64,000 bases of DNA from Rubrivivax sp. (GTDB lineage: Bacteria; Pseudomonadota; Gammaproteobacteria; Burkholderiales; Burkholderiaceae_C): the NCBI GenBank assembly GCA_020248915.1, contig JADCGP010000003.1:62001-126000 (forward strand), given 5' to 3'. The notes below the pieces were generated by a model. The model did not search any database. It saw nothing but the letters and a program-made list of their open reading frames with translations, and was not told where the DNA came from. Position 1 is the first letter of the stretch. Every line of letters starts with the position of its first letter. Below are positions 1 through 8,489 of the stretch, in pieces. Both the position numbers and the translations under genes were made by a program.

Positions 1-172
1 GCGCCGCGGTGTCTTCGAGGGCCACGCCGAGATGGGCGGCGCCGGCCGGGAGCGACGCCGGCGCGCGCCGCGACTGCGCCAGCACACGCCAGCCGGCGGC
101 GGCGAAGGCGGCAGCGACCGCGGCGCCGAGGCGGCCGGTGGCGCCCAGGACGAGAACGGTGCGATGGCTCAT
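1..172 (-). CDS. NAD(P)-binding Rossmann-fold protein (NmrA/SDR-like), partial
   Basis: Reading the minus strand from the ATG at 172 gives MSHRTVLVLGATGRLGAAV and continues open to the window edge, so only about 57 N-terminal residues are present. GATGRLG at residues 10-16 is the glycine-rich dinucleotide loop of atypical SDR or NmrA-like epimerase/reductase proteins. It is divergent from the LysR gene, which is the usual layout for a LysR regulator and its target. The substrate cannot be told from this fragment. Confidence 0.75.
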   Translation of the reverse strand, partial: MSHRTVLVLGATGRLGAAVAAAFAAAGWRVLAQSRRAPASLPAGAAHLGVALEDTAA

Positions 173-279
173 GAAGGACTCCGCGAGAGGCTCGGCCGAG
201 GGCCGCGATGACCACACTGTGCGCCGGGACCATCCATTCCGCAATTGCTGATGTGAGTAATGATGGCATACATTTACGC
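173..279. promoter_or_regulatory. Divergent promoter/operator region of the LysR gene and its neighbour
   Basis: The stretch from about 228 to 282 is strikingly AT-rich for this genome and lies between two divergent genes, the usual place for a LysR operator. It contains the palindrome GCAATTGC (241-248). A TTGCTG / 17 bp / ATACAT promoter-like pair (245-273) can be drawn. Its predicted start would fall on the ATG at 280 and leave no leader, so I do not rely on it. Confidence 0.35.
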
Positions 280-1287
280 ATGGCGGGAACAGTGGCGGAG
301 GCCCCCACATTGGGCGCAGCAGGCGCAGCAGGCCCGGCAGGCCCGGCAGGCGCCACGGCAGCATCGGGCGGAGACTTCGACTGGGCGCTGGTGCACAGCT
401 TCCTGGCCGTGCTCGATGCCGGCAGCCTGAGCGGCGCCGCCAAGCAGCTGGGGGCGCTGCAGCCGACGCTGTCGCGCCAGGTGGCGGCGCTGGAGGCGCA
501 GCTGGGTGCGCCGTTGTTCGAGCGCACCGGGCGCGGCGTGGCGCCCACCGCGCTCGCGCTGGCCATCGCCGACGACGCACGCGCTATGCAGGCCGGCGCC
601 GACCGGCTGCGCCAGCGGCTCACGCGCCAGCGCGCACGCACCACCGGCACCGTGCGCATCACCACGAGCGAGATCGCCGCCTGCTACCTGCTGCCGCCGG
701 TGCTGGCCGCGCTGCAGCAGGCCGAGCCTGGCATCCAGGTCGAGGTGGTCGCATCCAACCAGATCGCCAACCTGCTGCGGCGCGAGGCCGACATCGCCGT
801 GCGCATGGTGCGGCCGGCGCAGGCCTCGCTGGTGGCGCGCAAGCTGGCCGACATCGCCGTCACCGCCTGCGCGCACGAGAGCTACCTCGCGCGCGCCGGC
901 ATCCCGCGCCGGCCCGAGGAGCTGGTGCACCACCGGCTGGTGGGCTACGACAGCGACGACACGATGTTGCGCGGCTTCGCCGCGCTCGGACTGCCGATCG
1001 GGCGCGAGCAGTTCGCGCTGCGCACGGACGATCAGGTGACCTATGGCCGGCTGGTGGCCGCCGGCGCCGGCGTCGGCTTCGTCGCCGCCTACAACCTGCC
1101 CTGGCTGAGCGGCGTCGTGCCGGTGCTGCCGATGCTGCGGGTGCCCCCGCTGCCCTGCTGGCTGGCCGTGCACCGCGAGATCCGCGGCAGCGCGCTGGTG
1201 CGCCGCACGTTCGACTTCCTCGCCGAACGGATCCCGCTGGTCCTGGCCGAGGCGGAGCGCTCAGCGGGTCAACGCCGCCTCCAGTAG
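280..1287 (+). CDS. LysR-family transcriptional regulator
   Basis: This is a LysR-type regulator. The winged HTH lies near residues 31-90 (FDWALVHSFLAVLDAG, then SLSGAAKQLGALQPTLSRQV), followed by the periplasmic-binding-like effector domain. It probably controls the divergent oxidoreductase at the window edge. The ATG at 280 is chosen because it follows the AT-rich promoter-like stretch. An in-frame ATG at 208 would add 24 residues that do not resemble LysR sequence. Even from 280 there is an unusual Gly/Ala/Pro-rich leader before the HTH, encoded by a 9-bp tandem repeat at 314-349. Its 3' end overlaps the convergent lipoprotein gene by 19 bp. Confidence 0.88.
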   Translation: MAGTVAEAPTLGAAGAAGPAGPAGATAASGGDFDWALVHSFLAVLDAGSLSGAAKQLGALQPTLSRQVAALEAQLGAPLFERTGRGVAPTALALAIADDARAMQAGADRLRQRLTRQRARTTGTVRITTSEIAACYLLPPVLAALQQAEPGIQVEVVASNQIANLLRREADIAVRMVRPAQASLVARKLADIAVTACAHESYLARAGIPRRPEELVHHRLVGYDSDDTMLRGFAALGLPIGREQFALRTDDQVTYGRLVAAGAGVGFVAAYNLPWLSGVVPVLPMLRVPPLPCWLAVHREIRGSALVRRTFDFLAERIPLVLAEAERSAGQRRLQ

Positions 1288-1682
1288 CCACCGTGCCAGC
1301 GCCAACCGGGGCCGTGCCGGCCCCAGTAGCCCGGTACCCACGCGTGGCCGGCAGGCGGCAGCGCCCAGCGCCCGCCGATCCAGACGTGCCGGCCGGCCTG
1401 CCAGGCCCAGTGGCCGCCGATCCAGACGTAGGCGACACCCGGGGCCACGGGCACCGCCTCGTAGCGCGGAGGCGGCGGCGGCGCATCGACGACCGGGCCC
1501 TCGTCGCTGCGCCAGGGACCCGCGGGCGGCAGCGGCGCGATCACGCAGCCGGTCAGCGCGACCGCGCCGAGCACCGCGAGGCCGAACGCGCGGCGGCGTG
1601 GCGGCCACGCTGCCGCCGGGAATGGCGCCTGCGTCGGCGGCAGGTGCGGGAGTGGTTCCGATGGGCGCCGTCCGGAGGTCAT
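1269..1682 (-). CDS. Lipoprotein with YxWxGxW-type repeats
   Basis: A 137-residue protein starting at the ATG at 1682, which has a good AAGGAG ribosome site just upstream. An N-terminal hydrophobic segment ends in a lipobox (VALTGC), so it should be lipid-anchored. The C-terminal half consists of tandem Trp/Gly/Tyr repeats: YVWIGGHW, HVWIGGRW, HAWVPGYW and WRWHGGYW. This matches the YXWGXW repeat family of proteobacterial envelope lipoproteins, whose function is unknown. A TTG start at 1707-1709 is possible but has no ribosome site. Convergent overlap with the LysR gene. Confidence 0.8.
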   Translation of the reverse strand: MTSGRRPSEPLPHLPPTQAPFPAAAWPPRRRAFGLAVLGAVALTGCVIAPLPPAGPWRSDEGPVVDAPPPPPRYEAVPVAPGVAYVWIGGHWAWQAGRHVWIGGRWALPPAGHAWVPGYWGRHGPGWRWHGGYWRRR

Positions 1683-1818
1683 CGCCGTCTCCTTCGATGA
1701 CCGGTTCAACGTCGCGCGCCCGCGCGCGGCGGACTCGCGCCGCCGCCCTTTACTTCGTCAAGGATCGTTGCGCGACCGCTGCAGCCCGCGCAGGCGCTGC
1801 CGGGGCCGCCGACAGCGG

Positions 1819-2472
1819 TCAGGCGGCGGGCGCCTCGGCGGCGAGCCGGCGCAGTTCGCGCGCGAACACCTCGGGCTCCTGCGCACCCGGGATCAGGTGG
1901 CGCCGGTTGACCACCACGGAGGGCACCGAGTCGATGCCCGCCTCCATCCACGCCACCTGCTCGGCGCGCACGTCGCTCGCGAACTCGTCGCTGCCGAGCA
2001 GGGCGCGGGCGCGCTCCACGTCCAGGCCGGCCTGCGCCGTGGCGTCGAGCAGCACGGCCGCGTCTGAGGGGTTGCGCCCCGCGCCGTGGTAGGACTGCAG
2101 CAGCGCGAGCGCGAGCGCGTGCTGCGCGCCGGCGGGGCCCTCCGCGCCGGCCCAGTGCAGCAGCCGGTGCGCGTCGAACGTGTTCCAGACGTGGCCACGC
2201 TCGCCGAACGCGAAGCCCACCGCGGCGCCGCGCTCGCGCAGCAGGGCCTGGTTGCGGCGGATCTGCGCCTCGTCGATGCCGTACTTCTCGGCCAGGTAGG
2301 GCCCGATGGCCTGGCCCTCGGGCGGCATGTCGGGGTTCAGCTCGAAGGGCTGGAACGACAGCTCGAACGCGACGCCCTCGGCCGCCAGCGTGTCCAGCGC
2401 CTTGCCGAGCGCGTGCACGCCGACCGCGCACCACGGGCAGGCGACGTCCGAGACGACTTCGATCTTCAGCAT
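1819..2472 (-). CDS. DsbA-family (FrnE-like) oxidoreductase
   Basis: A 217-residue thioredoxin-fold protein beginning MLKIEVVSDVACPWCAVGV. The redox motif CPWC near residues 12-15, the long helical insertion and the cis-Pro region (SVPSVVVNRRHLIPGAQ) are typical of the FrnE/2-hydroxychromene-2-carboxylate isomerase branch of DsbA. No signal peptide is seen, so it is probably cytoplasmic, acting in disulfide exchange or stress response. It lies 5 bp downstream of the ABC permease gene, so it is probably co-transcribed, although a functional link is not obvious. Confidence 0.85.
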   Translation of the reverse strand: MLKIEVVSDVACPWCAVGVHALGKALDTLAAEGVAFELSFQPFELNPDMPPEGQAIGPYLAEKYGIDEAQIRRNQALLRERGAAVGFAFGERGHVWNTFDAHRLLHWAGAEGPAGAQHALALALLQSYHGAGRNPSDAAVLLDATAQAGLDVERARALLGSDEFASDVRAEQVAWMEAGIDSVPSVVVNRRHLIPGAQEPEVFARELRRLAAEAPAA

Positions 2473-2477
2473 GGCAT

Positions 2478-3371
2478 TCACCTTCGGCGCGAGAGTTTGG
2501 GGTCGAGCAGGTCGCGCAGCCCGTCGCCCAGCAGGTTGAGGCCGAGCACGCTGGCCATGATCGCCAGGCCGGGCCACAGCGCCAGCAGCGGGGCCTGGAA
2601 CATCTGGGTCTGCGCCTCGTTGAGCATGCGCCCCCAGCTCGGCTGCGGCGGCTGCGTGCCCAGGCCCAGGTAGCTCAGCGCCGCCTCGGCCAGGATCGCG
2701 GTGGCAAACGAGATGCTCGCCTGCACGACCAGCGGGCTGGCGATGTTTGGCAGCACGTGGTCGAGCGTGATGCGCCACGGGCCCTTGCCGGCGGCGCGCG
2801 CGGCGGTGACGAACTCGCGCGCCCACACCACCTGCGCGCTGCCGCGCGCGATGCGCGCGAACACCGGCACGTTGAAGATGCCGATGGCGACGATGCTCAT
2901 CAGCAGCCCCGGCCCGTAGATGGCCGTCAGCATGATGGCCGTCAGCAGCGCCGGGAAGGCGAACGTGAAGTCGCAGCCGCGCATCACCAGCTCGTCGACC
3001 CAGCGGCCGCCCGCGGCCGCGTGGGCGGCCGCCAGGCAGCCGAGCGCGACACCCAGCACGAGGCCGATGCCCACCGCGACGACGCCGACGACGATGCTGT
3101 TCTGCGACCCCACCAGCAGCTGCGAGGCGATGTCGCGGCCGAGGCTGTCGGTGCCCAGCCAGTGCGCGGCTCCGGGCGGCGCGAGCTTGTTCGGGATGTC
3201 GATCTCGGCCGGCGGGTAGGGCGACCACACGAGCGACAGCAGCGCCGCCAGCGCGAGCGCCGCAGTCAGCAGCGCGCCGACCGCGAAGCTGGGGTGGCGC
3301 CAGGCGCGGCGCCAGAAGCCCGCGCCGGCACCGGCGCGGGCCGCTGCCAGGGGGGCGGGCGCGTCAGCCAT
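2478..3371 (-). CDS. ABC transporter permease, DppC/OppC family
   Basis: A 297-residue inner-membrane permease with an N-terminal transmembrane segment, the LGTDSLGRDIASQLLVG motif near residues 92-108 typical of DppC/OppC/GsiD proteins, and the cytoplasmic EAA loop (EFVTAARAAGKGPWRITLDHVLPN) that docks on the ATPase. It overlaps the 3' end of the upstream permease gene by 8 bp. No ATPase or binding protein is encoded beside the pair, so it must borrow these from another locus or be a remnant. Substrate is presumably a di- or oligopeptide or similar solute. Confidence 0.88.
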   Translation of the reverse strand: MADAPAPLAAARAGAGAGFWRRAWRHPSFAVGALLTAALALAALLSLVWSPYPPAEIDIPNKLAPPGAAHWLGTDSLGRDIASQLLVGSQNSIVVGVVAVGIGLVLGVALGCLAAAHAAAGGRWVDELVMRGCDFTFAFPALLTAIMLTAIYGPGLLMSIVAIGIFNVPVFARIARGSAQVVWAREFVTAARAAGKGPWRITLDHVLPNIASPLVVQASISFATAILAEAALSYLGLGTQPPQPSWGRMLNEAQTQMFQAPLLALWPGLAIMASVLGLNLLGDGLRDLLDPKLSRRR

Positions 3372-4320
3372 GGCGCAGCCGCGGGTCGACCACCGCGTAC
3401 AGCAGGTCGACCACGAAGTTGACCAGCACCACCACCGCCGCGAGCAGCATCACGACGTCGCGCACGACGACCAGGTCGCGGTTGGCGATGGCCTGGAACA
3501 CCAGGCGCCCGATGCCCGGCAGCACGAACACGTTCTCGACCACGATCGTGCCGGTGATCAGGTTGGCGAACTGCAGCCCGGCCACCGTGAGCACCGGGAT
3601 CATCGCGTTGCGCAGCACGTGGCGCAACAGCGCCTGGCGGCGGCTCAGGCCCTTGGCGCGCGCGGTGCGCACGAAGTCCTCGCGCATCACCTCCAGCACC
3701 GCGCTTCGCGTGACGCGGGCGAGGATGGCCGCCTGCACCAGCGCCAGCGCGATCGCGGGCAGGACGAGCGCCTTCAGCCCCTCGACGAGGCCGCCGCCGT
3801 CGTCCTCGCGCCAGCCCGGAAAGCCGCCCGCGCCGACCCACTGCAGCTGCACCGCGAACACGAGGATCAGCAGGATCGCGAACCAGAAGTTGGGGATCGC
3901 GATGCCGAGCTGGCTGGCCGTCATCACCGTCACGTCGCCCAGCCGGTGGTGGCGCGCGGCGGCGTACAGCCCGAGGCCGAGCGCCAGCACGACCGTGATG
4001 GCCATCGCGATCAGCGCCAGCGGCAGCGTGACCTGCATCCGCTCGGCGATCAGCTCCGCAGTGGGCGTGTCGTAGCTGATGCTGGTGGCCGTCTGGCCGC
4101 GCACGAGACCGCCGACCCAGACCAGGTAGCGCTCGAGCGCCGGGCGGTCCAGGCCGAGCTTCTTCTCGAGCGCCGCCACCGCCTCGGGCGTGCCGCTCTC
4201 GCCGAGGATGACCTCGGCGGCGTTGCCCGGCAGCAGCTCGAGCACGGCGAACACCACCGCCGAGGCCACGGCCAGCGTGGCGACGAAGGTGGCCAGCCGC
4301 CGCAGCAGGAACGGACCCAT
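3364..4320 (-). CDS. ABC transporter permease, DppB/OppB family
   Basis: A 318-residue permease starting MGPFLLRRLATFV at 4320, the standard DppB-type N-terminus. A longer frame extends upstream to 4728, but that part lies antisense to the aldehyde dehydrogenase and is spurious. The EAA loop reads EDFVRTARAKGLSRRQALLRHVLRN, and the protein ends with the family-typical VDLLYAVVDPRLRHG. It is the first gene of the dppB-dppC-frnE run and is divergent from the aldehyde dehydrogenase with 55 bp between start codons. Confidence 0.9.
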   Translation of the reverse strand: MGPFLLRRLATFVATLAVASAVVFAVLELLPGNAAEVILGESGTPEAVAALEKKLGLDRPALERYLVWVGGLVRGQTATSISYDTPTAELIAERMQVTLPLALIAMAITVVLALGLGLYAAARHHRLGDVTVMTASQLGIAIPNFWFAILLILVFAVQLQWVGAGGFPGWREDDGGGLVEGLKALVLPAIALALVQAAILARVTRSAVLEVMREDFVRTARAKGLSRRQALLRHVLRNAMIPVLTVAGLQFANLITGTIVVENVFVLPGIGRLVFQAIANRDLVVVRDVVMLLAAVVVLVNFVVDLLYAVVDPRLRHG

Positions 4321-4375
4321 CGCGGACAATGATGCCGCAAGCGCGCGGCCCCGCGAGGCCGCAAGGAGACAGGCG

Positions 4376-5887
4376 ATGACACGGCACGGTGCGCCGATCG
4401 GCTTCGACACCACCCAGGTCTTCATCGGCGGCCAGTGGCGCCCCTGCGCGGGCGGCCGGACGCTGCCGCTCGCCAACCCGTCCGACGGCTCGCCGCTGGC
4501 CGAGATCGCGCGCGGTGGCGCGGCCGACGTGGATGCCGCGGTGGCGGCGGCGCAGGCGGCGCTGGGCGAGGGGCGGGACGACGGCAGGGGCGACGGCCCG
4601 GCGCCGGGCCGCGGCGCCTGGGGCGCGCTCAGCGCCACCGAGCGCGGCCGCGTGCTTTCGAGGATGAGCGCCCTCGTGCTGGAACAGGCCGACGAGCTGG
4701 CACGGCTGGAGGCGCTCGACGTCGGCAAGCCGCTCAGGCAGGGCCGCGCCGATGCGGTGGCGCTGGCGCGCTACCTCGAGTTCTACGGCGGCGCCGCCGA
4801 CAAGGTGCTCGGCGAGACGATCCCTTTCGCCAGCGGCTACACCGCGCTGACGCTGCGCGAGCCGCACGGCGTCACCGCGCACATCGTGCCCTGGAACTAT
4901 CCGATGCAGATCATCGGCCGCTCGGTGGGCGCTGCTTTGGCGATGGGCAACGCCTGCGTGCTCAAGCCCGCCGAGGAGGCCTGCCTGACGGCGCTGGCCT
5001 TCGCGCGCATCGCCGAGGCAGCGGGGCTGCCGGCCGGCGCGCTCAACGTCGTGCCGGGCCTCGGCGAGGAGGCGGGCGCGGCGCTGGCGGCGCACCCCGG
5101 CATCCACCACGTCTCCTTCACCGGCAGCCTGGCCGTCGGCAGGCTGATCCAGGCCGCGGCGGCGAGGAACGTCGTGCCGGTGACGCTGGAGCTCGGCGGC
5201 AAGAGCCCGCAGCTCGTGTTCGACGACGCCGACCTCGACGCAGCGCTGCCCTTCCTCGTCAACGCCGGCATCCAGAACGCCGGCCAGACCTGCTCGGCGG
5301 CGAGCCGCATCCTCGTGCAGCGCGGCGTGTTCGACACGGTGGTGCAGCGGATGGCCGGGCGCTACCGCGCGCTGCGCGTCGGCCCGGCGATCGACGACCT
5401 CGACGTCGGGCCGCTGATCTCGGCGCGCCAGCGCGAGCTGGTGGCCGGCTACCTGGAGCTCGTCCGGTCGGGCGGCCTGCACGTGGCGGCCCAGGCGCCG
5501 CTGCCGGCCACGCTGCCGGCCGGCGGCTTCTACGTGCCGCCGACGCTGGTGGCCGGCGTGGACCCGGCGCACCGCATCGCGCAGGAGGAGATCTTCGGGC
5601 CGGTGCAGGCGCTGATCCCGTTCACCGACGAGGCCGAGGCGCTCGAGATCGCCAACGGCACGCCCTACGGCCTGGTGGCCGGCGTCTGGACGCGCGACGG
5701 CAGCCGCGCGCTGCGGCTCGCGCGCCGGCTGCGCTGCGGGCAGGTGTTCGTCAACAACTACGGCGCCGGCGGCGGCATCGAGCTGCCCTTCGGCGGCGTC
5801 AGGCACTCGGGCCACGGGCGCGAGAAGGGCTTCGAGGCGCTGTACGGCTTCTCGGTGCTGAAGACGGTGGCCATCAAGCACGACTGA
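4376..5887 (+). CDS. Aldehyde dehydrogenase family protein
   Basis: A 503-residue NAD(P)-dependent aldehyde dehydrogenase. The ATG at 4376 has an AAGGAG site just upstream. Visible motifs are the NAD-binding VPWNYPMQ, the glutamate motif LELGGKSPQLVF, the catalytic cysteine in NAGQTCSAASR, and EEIFGPVQ. A short Gly/Asp/Pro-rich stretch (EGRDDGRGDGPAPGRG, about residues 65-80) interrupts the usual N-terminal helix and is odd for the family. The downstream SDR gene suggests a small catabolic pair oxidising an alcohol or aldehyde; the substrate is not evident. Confidence 0.9.
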   Translation: MTRHGAPIGFDTTQVFIGGQWRPCAGGRTLPLANPSDGSPLAEIARGGAADVDAAVAAAQAALGEGRDDGRGDGPAPGRGAWGALSATERGRVLSRMSALVLEQADELARLEALDVGKPLRQGRADAVALARYLEFYGGAADKVLGETIPFASGYTALTLREPHGVTAHIVPWNYPMQIIGRSVGAALAMGNACVLKPAEEACLTALAFARIAEAAGLPAGALNVVPGLGEEAGAALAAHPGIHHVSFTGSLAVGRLIQAAAARNVVPVTLELGGKSPQLVFDDADLDAALPFLVNAGIQNAGQTCSAASRILVQRGVFDTVVQRMAGRYRALRVGPAIDDLDVGPLISARQRELVAGYLELVRSGGLHVAAQAPLPATLPAGGFYVPPTLVAGVDPAHRIAQEEIFGPVQALIPFTDEAEALEIANGTPYGLVAGVWTRDGSRALRLARRLRCGQVFVNNYGAGGGIELPFGGVRHSGHGREKGFEALYGFSVLKTVAIKHD

Positions 5888-5970
5888 CGGCACGACGGAC
5901 GGCACGGCCGACGGCATCACGGATCGCACGACGGGCGGCGCCCTCCGCCCACCCCACAGGAGACATCGCG

Positions 5971-6735
5971 ATGAGACTGAAGGACAAGGTGGCCGTCGTC
6001 ACCGGCGGCGGCAGCGGCTTCGGCGCCGGCATCGTGCGCAAGTTCGTGGCCGAGGGGGCCCAGGTGGTGATCGCCGACGTCAACCTCGAGGCCGCGATGG
6101 ACGTCGCCGCGGCCTGCGGGCCGGCGGCGCGCGCGCTGCGCGTGGACGTCACGAACCCGGCCCAGGTGGCGCTGATGATGGAGACGGCCGAGCTGCACTT
6201 CGGGCGCCTGGACATCCTCGTCAACAACGCCGGCGTGACGCATCTGCCCGCGCCGCTGGAGAACGTGGACGAGGCCGACTTCGACCGCGTCGTCGCGGTC
6301 AACATGAAGGCGATCTACTACGCGATGCGCGAGGTGGTGCCGCGCTTCAAGGCCCGGGCGCCGGGCCCGCACGGCATCCGCGGCGTCGTCGTCAACATGG
6401 CGAGCACGGCCGGCGTCAGCCCGCGGCCGCGCCTGTCCTGGTACAACGCCAGCAAGGGCTGGGTGATCACGGCCACGCGCGCGAGCGCGGTGGAGCTGGC
6501 GCCGTTCGGCATCCGCGTGTGCGCGCTGAACCCGGTGGCCGGCGAGACGCCGCTGCTGAAGAGCTTCATGGGCGAGGACACGCCCGAGATGCGCGCGAAG
6601 TTCCTCTCCACCATCCCGATCGGCCGCTTCTCGCAGCCGGAGGACCTGGGCAACGCCGCCTGCTTCCTGGCCAGCGACGAGGCCAGCATGATCACGGGCG
6701 TGTGCATGGAGGTCGACGGGGGGCGCTGCATCTGA
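5971..6735 (+). CDS. Short-chain dehydrogenase/reductase (SDR)
   Basis: A 254-residue classical SDR. Cofactor loop TGGGSGFGAGI near residues 11-21, NNAG near 88, catalytic Ser in VVNMASTAG and the YNASK catalytic Tyr/Lys are all present. A C-terminal MEVDGGRCI completes the Rossmann sheet. It follows the aldehyde dehydrogenase by 83 bp, with an AGGAGA ribosome site before the ATG, so the two probably form an operon. The 83-bp gap is built from degenerate short repeats of a CGGCACGACGGA-like unit. Confidence 0.9.
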   Translation: MRLKDKVAVVTGGGSGFGAGIVRKFVAEGAQVVIADVNLEAAMDVAAACGPAARALRVDVTNPAQVALMMETAELHFGRLDILVNNAGVTHLPAPLENVDEADFDRVVAVNMKAIYYAMREVVPRFKARAPGPHGIRGVVVNMASTAGVSPRPRLSWYNASKGWVITATRASAVELAPFGIRVCALNPVAGETPLLKSFMGEDTPEMRAKFLSTIPIGRFSQPEDLGNAACFLASDEASMITGVCMEVDGGRCI

Positions 6736-7154
6736 TGGGCGCGCCTGCCCGAGCCCCTCGGACCGGCCGGCGCTCGGCCGCGGCGGCGGCGTGTCTCGGG
6801 TGCTGCCTGCTGGCGGCCTGCGGCGGCGGCATCTGGATCGGCTTCGGCGACGGCGAGGGCGACGGCCGCAAGCCGTCGGTCGGCCTGGCGGCCGCTGCCG
6901 GCCCGGTGGCGGCGGGCGGCACGCTGGCCGTGGCGGCTGCCGCGGCGGACGCCGACGGCATCGACGAGGTGGCGTTCTACCGTCGCGACGGCGGCCGCTG
7001 GGTCTTCCTCGGCGCCGACCGGCAGGCCCCCTACGAGTGGACGGTGCCGGTGCCCGCCGACGGGCGCACCACGCTCGAGGTGTTCGCCCGCGCCACCGAC
7101 CGCTCCGGCGCGCAGGCCGACAGCGCCATCGTCGTCGTGGCGGTGCGGGCCTGA
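6735..7154 (+). CDS. Small lipoprotein with a bacterial Ig-like domain
   Basis: A 139-residue protein whose ATG overlaps the SDR stop by one base (TGATG), indicating translational coupling. The signal peptide ends in LLAAC, a lipobox. The mature part (about residues 45-139) reads as one beta-sandwich: ADGIDEVAFYRRDGG, PYEWTVPVPADGR and DSAIVVVAVRA are Ig-like or cadherin-like strands. Function unknown; probably an envelope-anchored accessory protein. Confidence 0.7.
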   Translation: MGAPARAPRTGRRSAAAAACLGCCLLAACGGGIWIGFGDGEGDGRKPSVGLAAAAGPVAAGGTLAVAAAAADADGIDEVAFYRRDGGRWVFLGADRQAPYEWTVPVPADGRTTLEVFARATDRSGAQADSAIVVVAVRA

Positions 7155-7214
7155 GCAGAAGGCTGGGCGGGCACCCGGCGCGCCTGCGCTGCGCCCTCCG
7201 TGCTGGGCGTCCTC

Positions 7215-8489
7215 CTAGGCGACCACCGCCGCGATCGCCGCCGCGGTGCGCTCGACGTTGCCGCTGTTGAGCCCGGCCACGCAGATGCGGCCCGAGCGCA
7301 CGAGGTAGACGCCGAACTCCTCGCGCAGCCGGTCGACCTGGGCCGCGGCGAGGCCGGTGTAGCTGAACATGCCGCGCTGGGTGAGGAAGTAGCCGAAGTC
7401 GCGGCCGGGCCGCTTGGCGGCCAGCACGTCGTGCAGCGCGCGCCGCATGGCCTGGATGCGGCTGCGCATCGCCGCCACGTCGGCCTCCCACGACGCGCGC
7501 AGCACGGGGTCGGCGAGCACGCGTGCGACGATGCCGGCGGCGTGGATCGACGGGCTCGAGTAGTTGCGCCGCACGGTGGCCTTGAGCTGGCCGAGCACGA
7601 GCTCGGCCTCGGCGCGGTCGGCACAGACGACCGACAGCGCGCCGGCGCGCTCGCCGTACACGCTCATGCTCTTAGAGAAGGAGTTGGCGACGAAGAAGGT
7701 CAGGCCGGCGGCGGCCAGCAGCCGCAGCGCGAACGCGTCCTCCTCGATGCCGTCGCCGTAGCCCTGGTAGGCCAGGTCGAGGTAGGGGATCAGGCCGCGC
7801 TCGCGCAGCAGCGGCACCAGCGCCTCCCACTGCGCGCGGCTCAGGTCGACGCCGGTGGGGTTGTGGCAGCAGGCGTGCAGCAGCACGATGCTGCCGGCCG
7901 GCAGGCCGGCCAGCGTGTCGCGCATCGCGTCGAAGCGCACGCCGCCGGTGGCCGCGTCGTAGTAGGGGTAGGCGTGCACGGCAAGGCCGGCGCCCTCGAA
8001 CATCGCCCGGTGGTTGTCCCAGCTCGGGTCGCTGATCCACACCTGCGCGCCGGGCAGCCAGCGCCGGATGAAGTCGGCGCCCACGCGCAGGCCGCCGCTG
8101 GAGCCCACGGTCTGCAGCGTGGCCACGCGACCCGAGGCGACCGCCTCGTGGCCCGCGCCGAACAGCAGCCCCTGGACCGCCTTGCGCATCGCCGCGCTGC
8201 CCTCGATCGGCAGGTAGGGCTTGGGGCCGCTCTCCTCGAGCATCTGCGCCTCGGCGCGGCGCACGCAGTCCAGCACCGGGATGCGGCCGGCGTCGTCGAA
8301 GTAGATGCCGATGGACAGGTTGACCTTGTCGGGGCGCGGGTCGGCCTGGAAGGCCTCGTTCAGGCTCAGGATCGGATCGCCCGCGTAGGGCTCGAGATGG
8401 CCGAAGACCGTGCGGGGCGCGGTGCCCGCGGCGCCGCCCACCTGGCCGCCGGGCCCGCCGCTCGACAATCCGCCCGAGCCTGCGCTCAT
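7215..8489 (-). CDS. Aromatic amino acid / aspartate aminotransferase (class I PLP)
   Basis: A 424-residue class-I aminotransferase. Motifs include YLPIEGSAAMRKAVQ, the Tyr/Asp region, HACCHNPTGVDLS and the PLP lysine in FFVANSFSKSMSVYGERAGAL. The sequence resembles TyrB/AspC of proteobacteria and would transfer amino groups between aromatic amino acids or aspartate and 2-oxoglutarate. A Gly/Ser-rich N-terminal extension of about 25 residues precedes TVFGHLEPYAGDPIL, so the true start could lie further downstream. The start overlaps the glutathione peroxidase stop (ATGA), implying coupled translation. Confidence 0.9.
   Translation of the reverse strand: MSAGSGGLSSGGPGGQVGGAAGTAPRTVFGHLEPYAGDPILSLNEAFQADPRPDKVNLSIGIYFDDAGRIPVLDCVRRAEAQMLEESGPKPYLPIEGSAAMRKAVQGLLFGAGHEAVASGRVATLQTVGSSGGLRVGADFIRRWLPGAQVWISDPSWDNHRAMFEGAGLAVHAYPYYDAATGGVRFDAMRDTLAGLPAGSIVLLHACCHNPTGVDLSRAQWEALVPLLRERGLIPYLDLAYQGYGDGIEEDAFALRLLAAAGLTFFVANSFSKSMSVYGERAGALSVVCADRAEAELVLGQLKATVRRNYSSPSIHAAGIVARVLADPVLRASWEADVAAMRSRIQAMRRALHDVLAAKRPGRDFGYFLTQRGMFSYTGLAAAQVDRLREEFGVYLVRSGRICVAGLNSGNVERTAAAIAAVVA

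Noticed and set aside
245..273. TTGCTG-N17-ATACAT promoter for the LysR gene
   Set aside because: Its start would coincide with the ATG at 280 and leave no leader; kept only as a weak remark in the intergenic entry.
3266..5929. Minus-strand open frame of 887 codons
   Set aside because: Arg/Ala/Gly-rich shadow opposite the aldehyde dehydrogenase and in a wrong frame over the permeases.
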